DNA of 64,000 nucleotides from Psychroserpens jangbogonensis (GCF_000797465.1 NZ_JSWG01000015.1:1-64000); one strand, 5' to 3'; shown: positions 26,262-37,013, counted from the stretch's first letter. Translations and numbers: made by a program. Notes: generated from the letters alone by a model not told the origin.

Positions 26262-29200
26262 ATGAAAGTAAAATTACTATTTCCGCTTTTAGCCCTCCTT
26301 TTTTCAATTTCTACATTTTCACAAGTACTTAATCAACCAAATGATATGTTTGTTTGTGATGGCAGTTCTAATGATGGAATTGCAGATTTTGACCTTGACT
26401 CTCAAACGTCTCAAATTTTAGGTGGCTTAGACCCAAACGATTATATAATTACATATCATGAGACGGAAGCCGATGCTTTTAATCAATTAAACCCTTTAAT
26501 TTCACCATATTCTAATATTTCAAATCCACAAACAATTCACGTCAGTGCAATAGATAATGGAGGGAATTTAATAGATATACTTACTTTCGATTTAATTGTA
26601 AATTCACTACCTATTAACGGATTTGCACAAGATGTGTTAGCATGTGATGAAGGTGGTGGTTTTGCCGCGTTTAATCTAAGTCAGTTTGATGCTGAATTTG
26701 CAGGAAGTAATCCAAGTTTTATAGTTAGCTATTACGAAACACTTCAAGATGCTGATTCAAATATTAATCAAATCACAAACCCTGATTTTTATTATAATAC
26801 TGTTCCTTACTTTCAAACAATATATGTTAGAATTGATGATGCGAACTCAGGTTGTTATTATGTGAGTGGAAATACTGTTTTGTATTTAAATGTGACACAA
26901 GAAATAGTTATTAACGTACCAACACCTTTAGTGGTTTGTGATGACGATGATGATGGTATTTCAATTTTTAGTTTAGAAGATAAAACTCCTGAAATTTTGG
27001 GAGGAAATCAAAATCCAACACTTATAGTAAGCTATCATGAAACACAAGCAGATGCTGATAATTCTACTAATGCTTTGTCATCACCATATACAAACACGAT
27101 AGTGTTTGGTCAAATTGTTTTTGTAAGAGTAACTGATATTAATGGAGACTGTTTTCAAACTACAACTTTAGAATTGGTTGTTGATATCAATTGTTTATTT
27201 ATAAACCCATCAGTTACTCTTGAGAGCTGTACAGATGGTCCTAATCTTGAAACTACATTTGATTTAACAGTAGCAAATACATTAATTGTAAACAATCAAA
27301 ATACAGCAGACTTTAGTTTCACTTATCATCTAAGTCAAGCAGATGCTGATAATCAAGTTAATCCTATTCCTAATCCTAACGCTTACATTAGTTTTAATCC
27401 AACAGAACTGGTTTACGTTTATGTTGAAGAGCTTGCTACTGGTAATAGTGCTATCGCAACTATTTATCTTATTCCTAATATAAGTCCACAAATAGATTTT
27501 AATGGTCCTTATACAATTTGTAGCGGAAATGAAATCGTACTATATCCATTCATTAACAATGATATTGGAGTTTTTGATTATTTATGGAGTACTGGAGAAA
27601 CTGATCCTGAAATTGTAGTAAATGTTGGAGGTGTTTATACAGTAACTGTTACAGATTTAAATACAGGTTGTGTATCATCTGCTAGTGTAGAAGTTATTGA
27701 AGGAGGTAATGCTCCAGCACTTGGTGATGCAGCAGATTTGTCTAGTTGTGAACCAAATGCAACTTTTGATTTGACGACAACACTCCCAGAGATTTTAAAC
27801 GGTTTAGACCCTAGTATATTCATTGTTAGTTTCTTTAATGATGCTAATTCTGCGTATACAAACACTAATCCAATTACTAACGAAGCCAATTATACGCCAT
27901 TCAATGCTACTGAAACAATTTATGTTAGAGTACAAAACATTAGTGATGATTGCTTTGAAATATCTGATTTTACTGTTACTAGTGATAATTCATGTCCAGT
28001 AATTGTCGATTGCGCTGAACCAATAACTAATACATTTTGTTATACTAATGGTCCAATAGAGATGTATAGATATGAAAGTGCTGATAGTTCACAATTACAA
28101 GCCTTTTTTATAGAAGGACAAGTAGAGGTTAATTATGATGAACTTGTGGTTTACGATTCAGACGGATTTACAAATTTAAACCCAACAACTATATATGGTG
28201 ATAATGGAAACCTTGCAGGTTTAAACTTTATTTCAACAGGAAACAGTATTACAGTTTTTGTGGATTCTGATGGAAGTGTGTCTTGTGCAGATCAAAATTA
28301 TACACCTATAGTGTATGAGGTAAGTTGTGCAGATCCTAATGCGTTACCTGGTTGTAATGCTACATTAACACAACCTTTAGATGGAGCTGTAGACGTTGAC
28401 GAAACTACTGTAATTACGTGGACTGCTTCTTCAGGGATTGTTACTGGCTATAAACTATCACTTGGTTTAACTTCAGGAGGTACTGAAGTATTAGATCATG
28501 TAGATGTTGGCAATGTATTGACTTACGATGCTGGAATCCTAGATTATGAAGTGACTTATTATTTAACTATAACACCGTATAATACAAATGGTGATGCCGA
28601 AGAATGCACTGAAAATAGTTTTACAACTAGAGCAAACCCTAATCAAATAGTAGTTTGTAATGAAGGTGTAGTGAATACTACATATTGCTATGACAATAAT
28701 GATACGAGTGAATTTAATTTTCAAAGTTCAGATGGTTTACCATTGACGCTTTACTTTAATACAGGTGGAACTGAGGTGACTTTTGATGAAGTTTCAATTA
28801 TCGATTCTGATGGCTCAATTTTGAACCCTAATTTACCATTTGGAAACGATGGTAATTTCGCAGGCTTGACGTATACATCAACAGGAAGTTCTATTACAGT
28901 CCAATTTGATTCTGATGGTTCAGTTAGTTGTGCTAATGGAAATGCATGTTGTACGGAGCAGTTTGACTTTGATGTGTATTGTACAGGTTCAATAGGGATT
29001 ATTGAAGTTAATGCCTTTGTAGATGATAATGTAAATAATGTATTTGATGCAAATGAATTTAATTTCTCTAATGGATATTTCACCTATGAGGTTAATGGAG
29101 ATGGAAACATCAATACAGTGAATTCATCAACAGGTAGTTTCCAAATCATTAGTGGAAATGACTCAGATGTTTATGAGATTACCTTTAATTTATATGATGA

Positions 29201-30374
29201 ATCTGCTGGTTGTTATGATATTACTACTGCTAGTTTCAATAATATTAGTGTTCCAGAAGGTAGTACTGTTGCTGTAGATTTTGCAGTAGTTGAAGAACAA
29301 AGTTGTGAAGATCTAGCAGTATATCTAATAAACTATTGGACACCTCCAAGACCAGGTTTTTCTCATGAGAATTACCTTGTTTTAGAAAACTTAGGGTTTA
29401 CAACTATTTCCTCAGGAACTGTAGAGTTTACTCATGATCCATTATTAGTATATAATGGAGTAACAAGTGTTAATCCAAATTATACAATTACAAATACAGG
29501 TACTGGATTTACTGTAGATTTTGTAAATCTACAACCAGGCGATGTTGAGTATATTGATATCTCATTAACTTGTCCAGTAGTAGTAGAGATAGGAGATATT
29601 CTAACAAATTCAGCGATATATGTTACAGATACAAATGACTTAGTACCTGGCAATAATTACTCAACTTTATCTGAATTGGTTGTAGGTTCTTGGGATCCCA
29701 ACGATAAAATGGAATCTCATGGCCCTAAAGTTTTATATGATCAATTTGTGATTTCAGATGAGTGGTTATATTATACTGTTCGTTTCCAAAACTTAGGAAC
29801 CGCTGAAGCAATCTTCATTAGAATTGAGGATGAACTAGATGCGAGTTTAGACGAAACTACATTTCAGATGCTACGATCTAGTCATGATAATGTAGTGACA
29901 AGAAATGAGAATTATTTAGAATGGTTTTTTGAAGATGTTAATTTACCAGCTGAACAAGATGATGCCGATGGAAGTAACGGTTATGTGTATTTCAGAATCA
30001 AACCAAAAGCAGGCTATGCTTTAGGTGATGTCATTCCGAATACAGCTGCAATCTACTTCGATTTCAATGCGCCAGTGATCACTAACAGATTTGAAACAGA
30101 ATTTGTAGATGATGCGCTTTCAGTTTCTGAATTTGATTTCAACGGATTCAACATGTATCCTAATCCAGCAAAAGATGTTCTAAATATTAAACTAAACAAT
30201 ATCACAAAAGCTAATCTTAGCATTTATGATATTCAAGGAAAATTAGTATTAGAGCATTCTATTTCTGAAGAACAAAACTTTGAACTTAATGTTTCAGATT
30301 TACAAAGCGGAATGTACTTCGTGAAATTAAATACTGAAACTAGATCAATCGTTAAAAAGTTGATTATTGAATAA
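26262..30374 (+). CDS. Large secreted T9SS cargo protein with CUB-like domains
   Basis: This 1370-residue extracellular protein has a signal peptide (1-21), then five similar modules of about 100 residues (25-580). Each has a Cys near its start, 'FDL'-type strands, a 'YHETQADADN'-type centre and 'IYVRV' near its end. CUB-like domains lie at about 582-690 and 798-905 ('FVDSDGSVSCA', 'QFDSDGSVSCA'), with a fibronectin-like stretch between. Then come an SdrD/B-like 'FVDDNVNNVFDANEF' module, a DUF7619-like domain around 1140-1280 (WDPNDKMESHG to IYFDFNAPVITN) and a type A sorting domain ('NMYPNPAKDVLNIKL'). The role is probably adhesion at the cell surface. The gene at 30512 is a paralogue. Confidence 0.87.
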   Translation: MKVKLLFPLLALLFSISTFSQVLNQPNDMFVCDGSSNDGIADFDLDSQTSQILGGLDPNDYIITYHETEADAFNQLNPLISPYSNISNPQTIHVSAIDNGGNLIDILTFDLIVNSLPINGFAQDVLACDEGGGFAAFNLSQFDAEFAGSNPSFIVSYYETLQDADSNINQITNPDFYYNTVPYFQTIYVRIDDANSGCYYVSGNTVLYLNVTQEIVINVPTPLVVCDDDDDGISIFSLEDKTPEILGGNQNPTLIVSYHETQADADNSTNALSSPYTNTIVFGQIVFVRVTDINGDCFQTTTLELVVDINCLFINPSVTLESCTDGPNLETTFDLTVANTLIVNNQNTADFSFTYHLSQADADNQVNPIPNPNAYISFNPTELVYVYVEELATGNSAIATIYLIPNISPQIDFNGPYTICSGNEIVLYPFINNDIGVFDYLWSTGETDPEIVVNVGGVYTVTVTDLNTGCVSSASVEVIEGGNAPALGDAADLSSCEPNATFDLTTTLPEILNGLDPSIFIVSFFNDANSAYTNTNPITNEANYTPFNATETIYVRVQNISDDCFEISDFTVTSDNSCPVIVDCAEPITNTFCYTNGPIEMYRYESADSSQLQAFFIEGQVEVNYDELVVYDSDGFTNLNPTTIYGDNGNLAGLNFISTGNSITVFVDSDGSVSCADQNYTPIVYEVSCADPNALPGCNATLTQPLDGAVDVDETTVITWTASSGIVTGYKLSLGLTSGGTEVLDHVDVGNVLTYDAGILDYEVTYYLTITPYNTNGDAEECTENSFTTRANPNQIVVCNEGVVNTTYCYDNNDTSEFNFQSSDGLPLTLYFNTGGTEVTFDEVSIIDSDGSILNPNLPFGNDGNFAGLTYTSTGSSITVQFDSDGSVSCANGNACCTEQFDFDVYCTGSIGIIEVNAFVDDNVNNVFDANEFNFSNGYFTYEVNGDGNINTVNSSTGSFQIISGNDSDVYEITFNLYDESAGCYDITTASFNNISVPEGSTVAVDFAVVEEQSCEDLAVYLINYWTPPRPGFSHENYLVLENLGFTTISSGTVEFTHDPLLVYNGVTSVNPNYTITNTGTGFTVDFVNLQPGDVEYIDISLTCPVVVEIGDILTNSAIYVTDTNDLVPGNNYSTLSELVVGSWDPNDKMESHGPKVLYDQFVISDEWLYYTVRFQNLGTAEAIFIRIEDELDASLDETTFQMLRSSHDNVVTRNENYLEWFFEDVNLPAEQDDADGSNGYVYFRIKPKAGYALGDVIPNTAAIYFDFNAPVITNRFETEFVDDALSVSEFDFNGFNMYPNPAKDVLNIKLNNITKANLSIYDIQGKLVLEHSISEEQNFELNVSDLQSGMYFVKLNTETRSIVKKLIIE

Positions 30375-30395
30375 GAAAGATTAAATAAATTATTG

Positions 30396-30425
30396 AAAGC
30401 CTCAGAATAATTCTGAGGCTTTTTA
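30396..30425 (+). terminator. Hairpin terminator
   Basis: GCCTCAGAA (30399-30407) and TTCTGAGGC (30411-30419) form a perfect 9-bp stem with a 3-base loop, followed by TTTTTAA. The whole 3' flank is copied almost exactly after the paralogous gene. Confidence 0.9.
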
Positions 30426-30511
30426 ATGTTAAAGATTCTCAGTTAGTTGGCGTGTTTCATTTCATAAATTGAATAATAATTTTCTTACATTTGTTTTATA
30501 ATTTGCTAGAT

Positions 30512-33500
30512 ATGAAATATAAATTACTCGCTTTCTTATTTTTATTCGGAGTTATAGAATTTAATGCACAAACAACTATTGATTGCTTAAGCGGACCATT
30601 AAATGTGTCCTATTGTTATGAAAACGACGATGTTAATAGTGTTACATATACTAGTTCAGACGGTTCGTCTTTGAGGCTTGTTATTGTTTCTGGTACTGTA
30701 GAAAATAATTTTGATGAACTCATTATATTAGATTCAGATGGTATTACTGATTTAAATGAAGCAACTCCTTACGGACAAGATGGAGATATCACTGGAATGA
30801 GTTTTGTGTCTTCAGGTGATTCAATAAGTTTCTTAGTTGATTCTGATGGGTCAGTAAGTTGTGCTACAGGAAATTTAGATGCTACAGAATATCAAGTAGT
30901 TTGCTCAACATGTGCTAATCCACAAGCTACTTTTGAAGAGGTTAGCGATTGTAATAATGGTGACCAATTTCTAGTAAATATAGATGTTACAAATCTTGGA
31001 GATGCAACTTCACTAAATATGTCAAATAGTTTAAATGCAAATACATCAACTATTTCTGCTATTGGAACGTATCAAGTAGGTCCTTTTTCTATATCAGAAC
31101 AAGTGATGGTCACACTACAAAATAATCAAGATGTGAATTGTAGCATAACTAGCAGCGAACTTGAATTCCTTTATTGTCCTCCTGTAAATGATGATCCATG
31201 TGATGCAATTGTTTTAACTACTGGCAATGATCAATGTAATTTGTTTAGTTCAGGAACTATAGCTGGAGCAACAGATTCTGGTGTAGCGTTTCCTGTTTGT
31301 CAAAGTAATGCTAATGATGATGTGTGGTTTCAATTTACGGCTACGACTGAGTCTCAGATTGTAAGCATTCAAAATGTTACAGCTGGTACGTTTAATTTGG
31401 ATCATGCTGTATACGAAGGTTCATGTGATAATCTTACTGAATTGTATTGTACTGAAAACCCAGATTCGGTTGCAGCACAGCTTATAATTGGTGACACTTA
31501 TTTTGTTCGAGTATTCTCGTTTGGCTTGGAGCCAGAAACATCAAATTTCGATATTTGTTTAAGTGATGCACCTGCTAATGTTATATGTGAGGAAGCGGTT
31601 CCGTTTTGTACAGGTAATGGAACACTTATTACAAATAACACGACTGGAATTCAAGGACTCAGTGATATAGCATGTTTAGGCTCAGCACCAAACCCAAAGT
31701 GGAGTGTTATTCAAATTGGAGAATCTGGTACTATTGAAATTGAAATTGAACAGACTGAAGAAAATGGTAATTTATTGGATGTAGATTTTGTGGTTTGGGG
31801 ACCGTTTGCAGATATTCAAAGTGGATGTGCTATTTTAGAATATGGCTGTCCTACGTCTAACGATTGTCCTAATAATACAAATAACCCAACTTTTTATCCT
31901 TATGGAAATATAATTGATTGTAGTTATTCTGTATCTAACATTGAAAACTTTAATATTGATGATGCTCAAGCTGGTGAGATTTATATTTTGTTGGTTACTA
32001 ATTATTCAGATCAACCAGGAATTGTTTCAATTACGCAAACAAACTTAAACCAAGCTGGATCTGGTAGTTTAACTGCAGAAGTTGAAGCCGACTTAGGACC
32101 CGATTTAAATATATGTGAATCAGATAATAATTCTGTGATTCTTGGAAGTGAGTCAACATTTGCAGATAATTATGAATGGTATTTTAATGGCTTCTTCATG
32201 GTTTCAGGACCTGACTTGTCTTCTTATACTGCAACTCAGTCTGGTGTGTATTCAGTTTATGTTTATAATGAAAATTGTGATGTCACAGCACAAGATGATA
32301 TTTTAGTGTCGTTTGTTAATTGTGATGATGTTGGACTTATTAATGTGAATGCATTTTATGATGCAAATGATAATGGAGTTTTTGACACCAATGAGACTAG
32401 TTTTAGTAATGGTTACTTTACTTACGAAATTAATGATGATACTATTATTAATACAGTATCATCTTCTACAGGAAGTTTCACTTTAGCTAGTGAAATAGAG
32501 ACAGATACTTATGATTTTAACTATTATTTTTATGATGAATACGAAGATTGTTATGACGTCTCTACTGCTGTTTTTGAAAATATAAGTGTATTAACTGGAG
32601 AAAATGTAACTGTTGATTTTCCTATTGTAGATGAACAATCTTGTGAAGATATTGCTGTGTATTTAATTAATCAGCAAGCTCCAAGACCAGGATTTTTTCA
32701 TAATAATTATTTAGTAATTGATAACTTAGGCTTATTCACTACATCTGGTAGTATCGAATATATCTTAGATCCAGGATTAACCATTAATACAACTAGTACA
32801 GCTGGTAATTACACAATTACTTCATCTGCAAACGGATTTGTTTTAGATTTTTTAAACCTCCTTTCTGGTCAAAATATTGTTGTAACAATTGTTTTGCAGA
32901 CACCAGTAACAACTAATATTGGAGATTATGTAACTAATACAGCAACTTATATTACTGCCGAAAATGATATAGTACCAGATAATGATTCGTCGTCAATAAC
33001 AGAATTAGTTATAGGTTCTTATGATCCTAATGACAAAATGGAATCTCATGGTAGAGAGATCTTATATGCTGATTTTGTCACTTCTGACGAGTATTTATAT
33101 TACACCATTCGTTTCCAAAATCTAGGAACTGCCGAAGCTGTTTTTGTAAGAATTGAAGATGCTTTAGATGTGCAATTAGATGAAACTACGTTTCAGATGT
33201 TGCGCTCTAGTCATGATTATGTTGTCACACGAACTGATAATAATCTAGAATGGGTTTTTGATAATATCAACTTACCAGCAGAACAAGACGATGCTGATGG
33301 AAGTATAGGTTATGTGTATTTTAAAATTAAACCAAAAACTGGTTATGCTATAGGTGATATCATACCAAATAGTTCAGCTATTTATTTTGATTTTAATGCA
33401 CCAATAATTACAAATACTTTTGAGACAGAATTTGTAGAGGAACTTCTTTCAGTTTCGGAATTTGATTTTAATGATTTTGAAGTATTTCCAAATCCAGCTA

Positions 33501-33703
33501 AGGATAAGTTTACAGTTAAACTGAATACTTCAATAAACGGAACTTTAAGTGTGTATGATATTCAAGGCAAACTGATTTTAGATCAAAATGTTACCGAAAG
33601 TAATCTTATAGAAATGAATGTATCTCAGCTACAAAATGGCATGTATTTTATAAAGTTAAAATCAGATCAATTTGAAGCCATTAAAAAACTAATTATAGAA
33701 TAA
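30512..33703 (+). CDS. Secreted T9SS cargo protein, paralogue of 26262
   Basis: This 1063-residue protein starts MKYKLLAFLFLFGVIEFNA; a start seven codons upstream is rejected because it breaks the signal peptide. The order is a CUB-like domain (about 20-135, 'FLVDSDGSVSCA'), a Cys-rich middle region with 'PCDAIVLTTGNDQCNL' and immunoglobulin-like parts, the 'FYDANDNGVFDTNET' module, the DUF7619-like region (YDPNDKMESHGR to IYFDFNAPIITN) and a type A sorting domain ('EVFPNPAKDKFTVKLN'). The last ~450 residues align closely with the upstream gene, while the five 100-residue modules are absent. It is an outer-surface or secreted protein, with a likely adhesive role. Confidence 0.87.
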   Translation: MKYKLLAFLFLFGVIEFNAQTTIDCLSGPLNVSYCYENDDVNSVTYTSSDGSSLRLVIVSGTVENNFDELIILDSDGITDLNEATPYGQDGDITGMSFVSSGDSISFLVDSDGSVSCATGNLDATEYQVVCSTCANPQATFEEVSDCNNGDQFLVNIDVTNLGDATSLNMSNSLNANTSTISAIGTYQVGPFSISEQVMVTLQNNQDVNCSITSSELEFLYCPPVNDDPCDAIVLTTGNDQCNLFSSGTIAGATDSGVAFPVCQSNANDDVWFQFTATTESQIVSIQNVTAGTFNLDHAVYEGSCDNLTELYCTENPDSVAAQLIIGDTYFVRVFSFGLEPETSNFDICLSDAPANVICEEAVPFCTGNGTLITNNTTGIQGLSDIACLGSAPNPKWSVIQIGESGTIEIEIEQTEENGNLLDVDFVVWGPFADIQSGCAILEYGCPTSNDCPNNTNNPTFYPYGNIIDCSYSVSNIENFNIDDAQAGEIYILLVTNYSDQPGIVSITQTNLNQAGSGSLTAEVEADLGPDLNICESDNNSVILGSESTFADNYEWYFNGFFMVSGPDLSSYTATQSGVYSVYVYNENCDVTAQDDILVSFVNCDDVGLINVNAFYDANDNGVFDTNETSFSNGYFTYEINDDTIINTVSSSTGSFTLASEIETDTYDFNYYFYDEYEDCYDVSTAVFENISVLTGENVTVDFPIVDEQSCEDIAVYLINQQAPRPGFFHNNYLVIDNLGLFTTSGSIEYILDPGLTINTTSTAGNYTITSSANGFVLDFLNLLSGQNIVVTIVLQTPVTTNIGDYVTNTATYITAENDIVPDNDSSSITELVIGSYDPNDKMESHGREILYADFVTSDEYLYYTIRFQNLGTAEAVFVRIEDALDVQLDETTFQMLRSSHDYVVTRTDNNLEWVFDNINLPAEQDDADGSIGYVYFKIKPKTGYAIGDIIPNSSAIYFDFNAPIITNTFETEFVEELLSVSEFDFNDFEVFPNPAKDKFTVKLNTSINGTLSVYDIQGKLILDQNVTESNLIEMNVSQLQNGMYFIKLKSDQFEAIKKLIIE

Positions 33704-33723
33704 GAAAGATTAAATAAAGTATC

Positions 33724-33754
33724 AAAAGCCTCAGAATACTCTGAGGCTTTTTTT
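33724..33754 (+). terminator. Hairpin terminator
   Basis: AAAGCCTCAG (33725-33734) pairs with CTGAGGCTTT (33741-33750), with a T run after it. It is the duplicated counterpart of the terminator at 30396-30425. Confidence 0.9.
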
Positions 33755-33808
33755 GCAATCTATTCTCAGTATCTTCGTCTAAGCACAAAAACCAAAAGAC
33801 ACCATCCT

Positions 33809-34612
33809 ATGAAACTTAAAAGTTTAGTAATTGTCGCATTGATTATCTTCTCATCTTGTAAAAATGATAAATCATCTGAAACAGTTGAATCTATTGATTA
33901 TTCTGAAAATCAATTAGATATTACTACTAGCACACATCCAGAATCTATTTCAAGAGTTTTTGAAGCTCATGGAGGATTGGATGCTTGGAAAGAAATGCAA
34001 ACGCTCAAATTCACAATGGCTAAAGAATCTGGAGATGAAATAACAACCACAGATTTATACAATAGAAGTTCTTTAATTGAAATGCCTAAACATACTATTG
34101 GTTATGACGGTCAAGAGATTTGGTTAAACAAAATGGATACAACAAGTTATAAAGGGAATCCAAAGTTTTATTACAATTTAATGTTCTATTTCTATGCCAT
34201 GCCTTTTGTTCTGGCCGATGATGGAATTGTTTATGAAGATGTACAGCCTTTAGATTTTGAAGGAAAAAGTTATCCTGGAATTAAAATTTCTTACGAAAGT
34301 GGAGTAGGGGAATCACCTGAAGATGAGTATATTTTATATTACGATTCTGAAACAAATAAAATGGCTTGGTTAGGTTATACAGTGACGTATTTCTCAAAAG
34401 AAAAAGGAAAAGAATTTCATTTTATAAAGTATAGTGAATGGCAAAATTCAAATAATATGCAACTTCCAAAGACGTTGACTTGGTATAACTATGAAAACAA
34501 TTTGCCAACTACTAAGCGTAATGATTTAGAATTTTCTAGTGTAACGCTTACTCCAGTTAAGATGAATTCAAGTGTATTTAGTATGCCTGAAGGTGCTGAG
34601 GTTATAGAATAA
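33809..34612 (+). CDS. Lipoprotein, DUF6503-like
   Basis: This 267-residue lipoprotein has signal 'MKLKSLVIVALIIFSSCK' with the lipobox Cys at 17. The mature part, 'EAHGGLDAWKEMQTLKFTM' and later 'FHFIKYSEWQNSNNMQLPKT', has the pattern of the outer-membrane-lipoprotein-like DUF6503 group of Bacteroidota, which resemble LolA/LolB-type folds. The family name is from memory and is the uncertain part. It stands alone between the paralogous cargo genes and the convergent phosphatase. Confidence 0.7.
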   Translation: MKLKSLVIVALIIFSSCKNDKSSETVESIDYSENQLDITTSTHPESISRVFEAHGGLDAWKEMQTLKFTMAKESGDEITTTDLYNRSSLIEMPKHTIGYDGQEIWLNKMDTTSYKGNPKFYYNLMFYFYAMPFVLADDGIVYEDVQPLDFEGKSYPGIKISYESGVGESPEDEYILYYDSETNKMAWLGYTVTYFSKEKGKEFHFIKYSEWQNSNNMQLPKTLTWYNYENNLPTTKRNDLEFSSVTLTPVKMNSSVFSMPEGAEVIE

Positions 34613-34630
34613 GAGTAAAAACCATAAAAG

Positions 34631-34666
34631 AAAAAGCATCGTAATTTTTAAAGTTATGACGCTTTT
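34631..34666. terminator. Bidirectional terminator between convergent genes
   Basis: AAAAGCATCGTAA (about 34632-34644) pairs with TTATGACGCTTTT (34654-34666) with two G-T pairs. A run on one side and T run on the other serve both the lipoprotein gene and the phosphatase gene. Confidence 0.75.
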
Positions 34667-34672
34667 GATATT

Positions 34673-35689
34673 CTATTCAAACTCTTTTCGAGTTCCATCT
34701 TTTATACCTCGATAATAGGTGTCATTCTCTATAAAAAGAACTTCTCCATATTTTCCTTCTTTAATACTGGAATCTACACCAAATATTTTACCATGATAAA
34801 CGCTTATAACTTCATCAAACGAACAATGTCCAACTACAATGTGTTCGGATTTGGTTTTTAATAAAACATCGTCAATAATAGCATCTTCTAATTTGTCGTT
34901 AAAATAGCCTCTGTACCAAATCGGACCAGTTTTTCCATAGTAGTTCGTATAGAATTCTGTAGATTTTAATTCAGATTTAGAAATATCAATTGAAGTTCTC
35001 ATAGTTTCATTTATAACTTCAATATCGAAACTAATTTTAGATAAAAAATCTTGTGAAATTCCACCATGAACAAACACGTTGTTATTAATTCTTAAAATGG
35101 TATGTTTTGAGCGTAACCATCTCCCAAGGATAGTTTTGTTACCATATAATTCATCATATTCTAAGTTGAGTAGTGCTCCTACTTTTAGATATCTTTCATG
35201 CAAATATCTAAGGTCTTTATGTAAGACCATATATTCATGATTTCCAAGTAGAAAATGTACACGACCGCCTTTTTCTTTGGCTTGCTGTTCTAGTTTATAA
35301 ATAAGCCAAAGCATTTCGTTTACTTTTGGACCTCTATCAAAAATATCACCTACAATTACAAAATGACCTTTGCCAAAATTCCAGTTCAACTCTTGATCTA
35401 TGATTTTGTTATTTTTTAGAATTTCAATTGCAAGATCGTACTGACCATGAATATCACTTAAAACAACAATTTTTTCTACATCTAAAAAAACAGATTTCTC
35501 AGGAGTATAGATAGTATCATAAGCTGTAATATTAAGCGCTTCAGAAACAACTTCACCTTCAACAATAGATTTTTGAATTAGGCCGTCTGACGCTATAAAA
35601 ACATATGGACCATCATTTAATTCTTGACCAAAACTAACATGACCAAGAAGGATGAAAAATAGTTTAATTAAGAGTTTTTGTGAATTCAA
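34673..35689 (-). CDS. Secreted calcineurin-like metallophosphatase
   Basis: This 338-residue protein has a signal peptide (about 1-20, LLGHVSFGQ) and a complete PPP-type metallophosphatase core: 'VVLSDIHGQYD', 'VIVGDIFDRGP', 'LLGNHEYM', 'VFVHGGI' and 'VVGHCS', which supply the two-metal site. The set resembles the Shewanella-like protein phosphatase subgroup. It is predicted to act outside the inner membrane on phosphoproteins or other phosphomonoesters. It lies 16 bases after the amidohydrolase gene upstream and may be read with it. Confidence 0.88.
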   Translation of the reverse strand: MNSQKLLIKLFFILLGHVSFGQELNDGPYVFIASDGLIQKSIVEGEVVSEALNITAYDTIYTPEKSVFLDVEKIVVLSDIHGQYDLAIEILKNNKIIDQELNWNFGKGHFVIVGDIFDRGPKVNEMLWLIYKLEQQAKEKGGRVHFLLGNHEYMVLHKDLRYLHERYLKVGALLNLEYDELYGNKTILGRWLRSKHTILRINNNVFVHGGISQDFLSKISFDIEVINETMRTSIDISKSELKSTEFYTNYYGKTGPIWYRGYFNDKLEDAIIDDVLLKTKSEHIVVGHCSFDEVISVYHGKIFGVDSSIKEGKYGEVLFIENDTYYRGIKDGTRKEFE

Positions 35690-35705
35690 TGCTTAATATT
35701 ATTAG

Positions 35706-37013
35706 TTAGTCTTGGGTTTTTAGTTTTTCAGAATAACGCTTCCAAAGTTTCGTTTGGTGTGACTCTAAGCTAATTAGTCGCCCATCAATAAATGCATGAG
35801 TAAGGATGTTTGTTCTCATATCTAAAGCATCACCTTCGCTTATAAATAGAGTTGCGCTCTTACCTTCTTCTAAAGAACCATAAGCAGCATCAATTCCTAA
35901 TATTTTAGCTGTATTTAAAGTGATTAATTGCAATGCTTGTTCTTTAGATAGCCCATGAGCTACTGTAGTTCCTGCATAAAACGGTAAGTTACGAGCATTC
36001 ATGCGTTCCATATCACCACTACCTTCAAGAGCAACAAGAACACCTTTGTCGACTAATAATTTTGCTCTTTTAAATGGTAAATCATAATCGTCATCTGTTT
36101 GTCCTGGTCTGGAATGTACACGTTTTAATAATACAGAAATATTGTTCTGTTTTAATAAGTCAGCAACCTTATAAGCATCACTGCCACCAACAATGGTCAT
36201 TTCTTTGACACCATTTTCTTTTGAAAAGTTAACCGCATCAATGATTCCTTTTTCATTGCCAACATGAATGTAGAGTTTTTTAGAACCATCAAAAAGGCCT
36301 TCGGTTGCTTGGAAAGGCAAATTAAGAGTCTGGTTAGTTCCTTTTGAATACGCTTTAGTTGCATTAAAAAAGTCTACGATTTCTTTAACTTGTTTTTCGT
36401 AATTTTTATTCACTTTCATTGCAGGATCTTCTCCCATCCACCATCGTCCACGACTAAAACTACTTGGCCAATTCAAATGAATACCATCATCTTCTTTTAC
36501 CACAGCATCTTCCCAATTCCATGCATCTAACTGTACAACAGACGATGTTCCTGAAATGCGTCCACCACGAGGAGTAGCTTGAGCTAAAAGCACGCCATTT
36601 GGGCGTAATGACTCTACAACTTTAGATTCTGTATTATATGCAATCAAACTTCTAATATGAGGATTCCATGATCCTAACTCTGAATCGTCATCAGTAGCAC
36701 GAACGGCATCAATCTCTACAAGACCTAATGTTGTATTCGGAATTATAAAACCTGGATACACATGTTTTCCGCTGGCATTTATAACTTCCATTCCTGTAAG
36801 GTCCATTTTTACTACAGTAGCATCAACAACAGTAGTTAGTTTTCCTTCTTTGAAAATGATTAAACTATTTTCAATTACTTCTCCATTTCCAATATGAGCT
36901 GTAGCTCCAGTAATAGCAATGGTTCTAGTCTGTTTTTTTCCTGGCGTTTGTTGCGCATTTGCAAAACCAAATGTCAATAGCAACAAAACGATATATAAAT
37001 TTATTTTTTTCAT
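35706..37013 (-). CDS. Secreted amidohydrolase-like protein, metal motif lost
   Basis: This 435-residue protein has a signal peptide (MKKINLYIV to GFANAQ) and an amidohydrolase fold ('INASGKHVYPGFI', 'ALEGSGDMERMN', 'LNTAKILGIDAAYGSLEEGK'). The first metal-binding motif, normally PGFIDxHxH, reads PGFIIPNTTLG, so both histidines are missing and this chain is probably not a normal hydrolase. I start at ATG 37013; a longer frame from 37052 runs through the stop region of the upstream gene. It is 10 bases downstream of another amidohydrolase gene and may be a partner subunit. Confidence 0.85.
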   Translation of the reverse strand: MKKINLYIVLLLLTFGFANAQQTPGKKQTRTIAITGATAHIGNGEVIENSLIIFKEGKLTTVVDATVVKMDLTGMEVINASGKHVYPGFIIPNTTLGLVEIDAVRATDDDSELGSWNPHIRSLIAYNTESKVVESLRPNGVLLAQATPRGGRISGTSSVVQLDAWNWEDAVVKEDDGIHLNWPSSFSRGRWWMGEDPAMKVNKNYEKQVKEIVDFFNATKAYSKGTNQTLNLPFQATEGLFDGSKKLYIHVGNEKGIIDAVNFSKENGVKEMTIVGGSDAYKVADLLKQNNISVLLKRVHSRPGQTDDDYDLPFKRAKLLVDKGVLVALEGSGDMERMNARNLPFYAGTTVAHGLSKEQALQLITLNTAKILGIDAAYGSLEEGKSATLFISEGDALDMRTNILTHAFIDGRLISLESHQTKLWKRYSEKLKTQD

